Positions 30,115 to 30,480 of a stretch of DNA of 30,480 nt are shown here, piece by piece. The stretch comes from JBAVQS01 sp049694275 (GTDB taxonomy: Bacteria; Chloroflexota; Anaerolineae; UBA4142; SHND01). The stretch is from NCBI GenBank assembly GCA_049694275.1, contig JBAVQS010000374.1:1-30480 (forward strand), read 5' to 3'. Made by a program: the position numbers and the translations under genes. The number at the start of each line of letters is the position of its first letter. Positions within the stretch are counted from its first letter, which is position 1. The notes below the pieces were generated by a model, which saw nothing but the letters and a program-made list of their open reading frames with translations, had not been told where the DNA came from and did not search any database.

Positions 30115-30480
30115 CTACAACTGGTTGCCCGATGTCGCAACATCAAAGAGCAATGTGTCGAGCCCCCGTACCAGCCCGGTCACCTTCACGACCTCGCGCG
30201 CCGCGAGGAGCGTCCCTGCGACATAGGGCTCGGCGCCAGGGCCGGAATCGTGCCGGATCGTGAGGCGTTCGTTCGGGAGGCCAAAGAGGGTCTCGAACGA
30301 GATGATATAGCCGGGGAGTCGAATCGAATGCACCTGCGTCCCCGCGATCGCCGCCCCGCGCGCTTCTTTCGGCCCATGGATTTTTTCGACAGGGATGGCG
30401 CGCTGATTTTCGCTGATTTTCGCCAGCTCCTCCGCCAGTTCGCGGGTGGTGCCGCTCGGCGCATCAATCTTGTTCGCATC
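30115..30480 (-). CDS. dapB: 4-hydroxy-tetrahydrodipicolinate reductase, C-terminal part
   Basis: The last 121 codons of a gene that runs off the right edge of the window. The visible part starts with DANKIDAPSGTTRELAEEL, matching the DapB K-x-DAPSGT motif that binds the substrate, and continues with GTQVHSIRLPG, RLTIRHDSG, then AGTLLAAREVVKVTGLVRGLD, which follows the C-terminal tetramerisation and catalytic region. DapB makes tetrahydrodipicolinate for lysine and diaminopimelate. A gap of 62 nt separates it from the sulfotransferase-like gene. Confidence 0.85.
   Translation of the reverse strand, partial: DANKIDAPSGTTRELAEELAKISENQRAIPVEKIHGPKEARGAAIAGTQVHSIRLPGYIISFETLFGLPNERLTIRHDSGPGAEPYVAGTLLAAREVVKVTGLVRGLDTLLFDVATSGNQL

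Overview
The window is about 60% G+C, densely coded and built from short operons. The organism is probably an uncultured, anaerobic or microaerophilic heterotroph of the Chloroflexota (Anaerolineae-like). I infer this from two lipoproteins whose lipobox is followed by long Pro/Thr/Ala or Thr/Val/Gln spacers, from a tungsten-type aldehyde:ferredoxin oxidoreductase beside lactate-oxidation genes, from plant-polysaccharide genes, and from intergenic repeats of a kind I associate with that phylum. No 16S rRNA or other taxonomic marker is present, so this remains an inference.

Region 1 (1-6601, + strand) holds an AOR-type oxidoreductase, a class II (FucA-like) aldolase, lutA, lutB, lutC, a PfkB sugar-phosphate kinase and a 38-codon stump of a tagatose-bisphosphate aldolase. 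The first five genes overlap or nearly touch. The simplest reading is a route in which the aldolase releases an aldehyde such as lactaldehyde, AOR oxidises it to the acid with ferredoxin as acceptor, and LutABC takes lactate to pyruvate.

Region 2 (6765-15707, + strand) is a carbohydrate-uptake operon: a LacI repressor with a doubled palindromic operator, a lipoprotein substrate-binding protein, two MalFG-type permeases, a GH28-like protein with altered active-site motifs and a GH31 enzyme that looks like an alpha-xylosidase. No ATPase gene is present. After the GH31 gene comes a separate promoter plus operator and a strong terminator that enclose only about 85 nt.

Region 3 (15742-19903, - strand) is a convergent xylose-type operon, xylose-isomerase-like gene > xylB > ROK regulator, read from a near-perfect sigma-70 promoter with a leader that can hide its Shine-Dalgarno. 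It would consume the xylose released by region 2.

Region 4 (19977-21980) is an apparently complete 1.76-kb insertion sequence next to the C-terminal remnant of a different transposase. Region 5 (22058-23223) is an EamA transporter with an internal partial duplication.

Region 6 (23245-26826, - strand) is a btuFCD-type ABC importer preceded by a cobalamin riboswitch and an intrinsic terminator, so B12 or another corrinoid is the likely cargo. Its promoter overlaps the divergent promoter of region 7 (26811-28559, + strand), an LCP-like membrane protein followed by a half-size EamA protein. Region 8 (28560-30480, - strand) is the end of dapB, a sulfotransferase-like gene and an LCMT-type methyltransferase.
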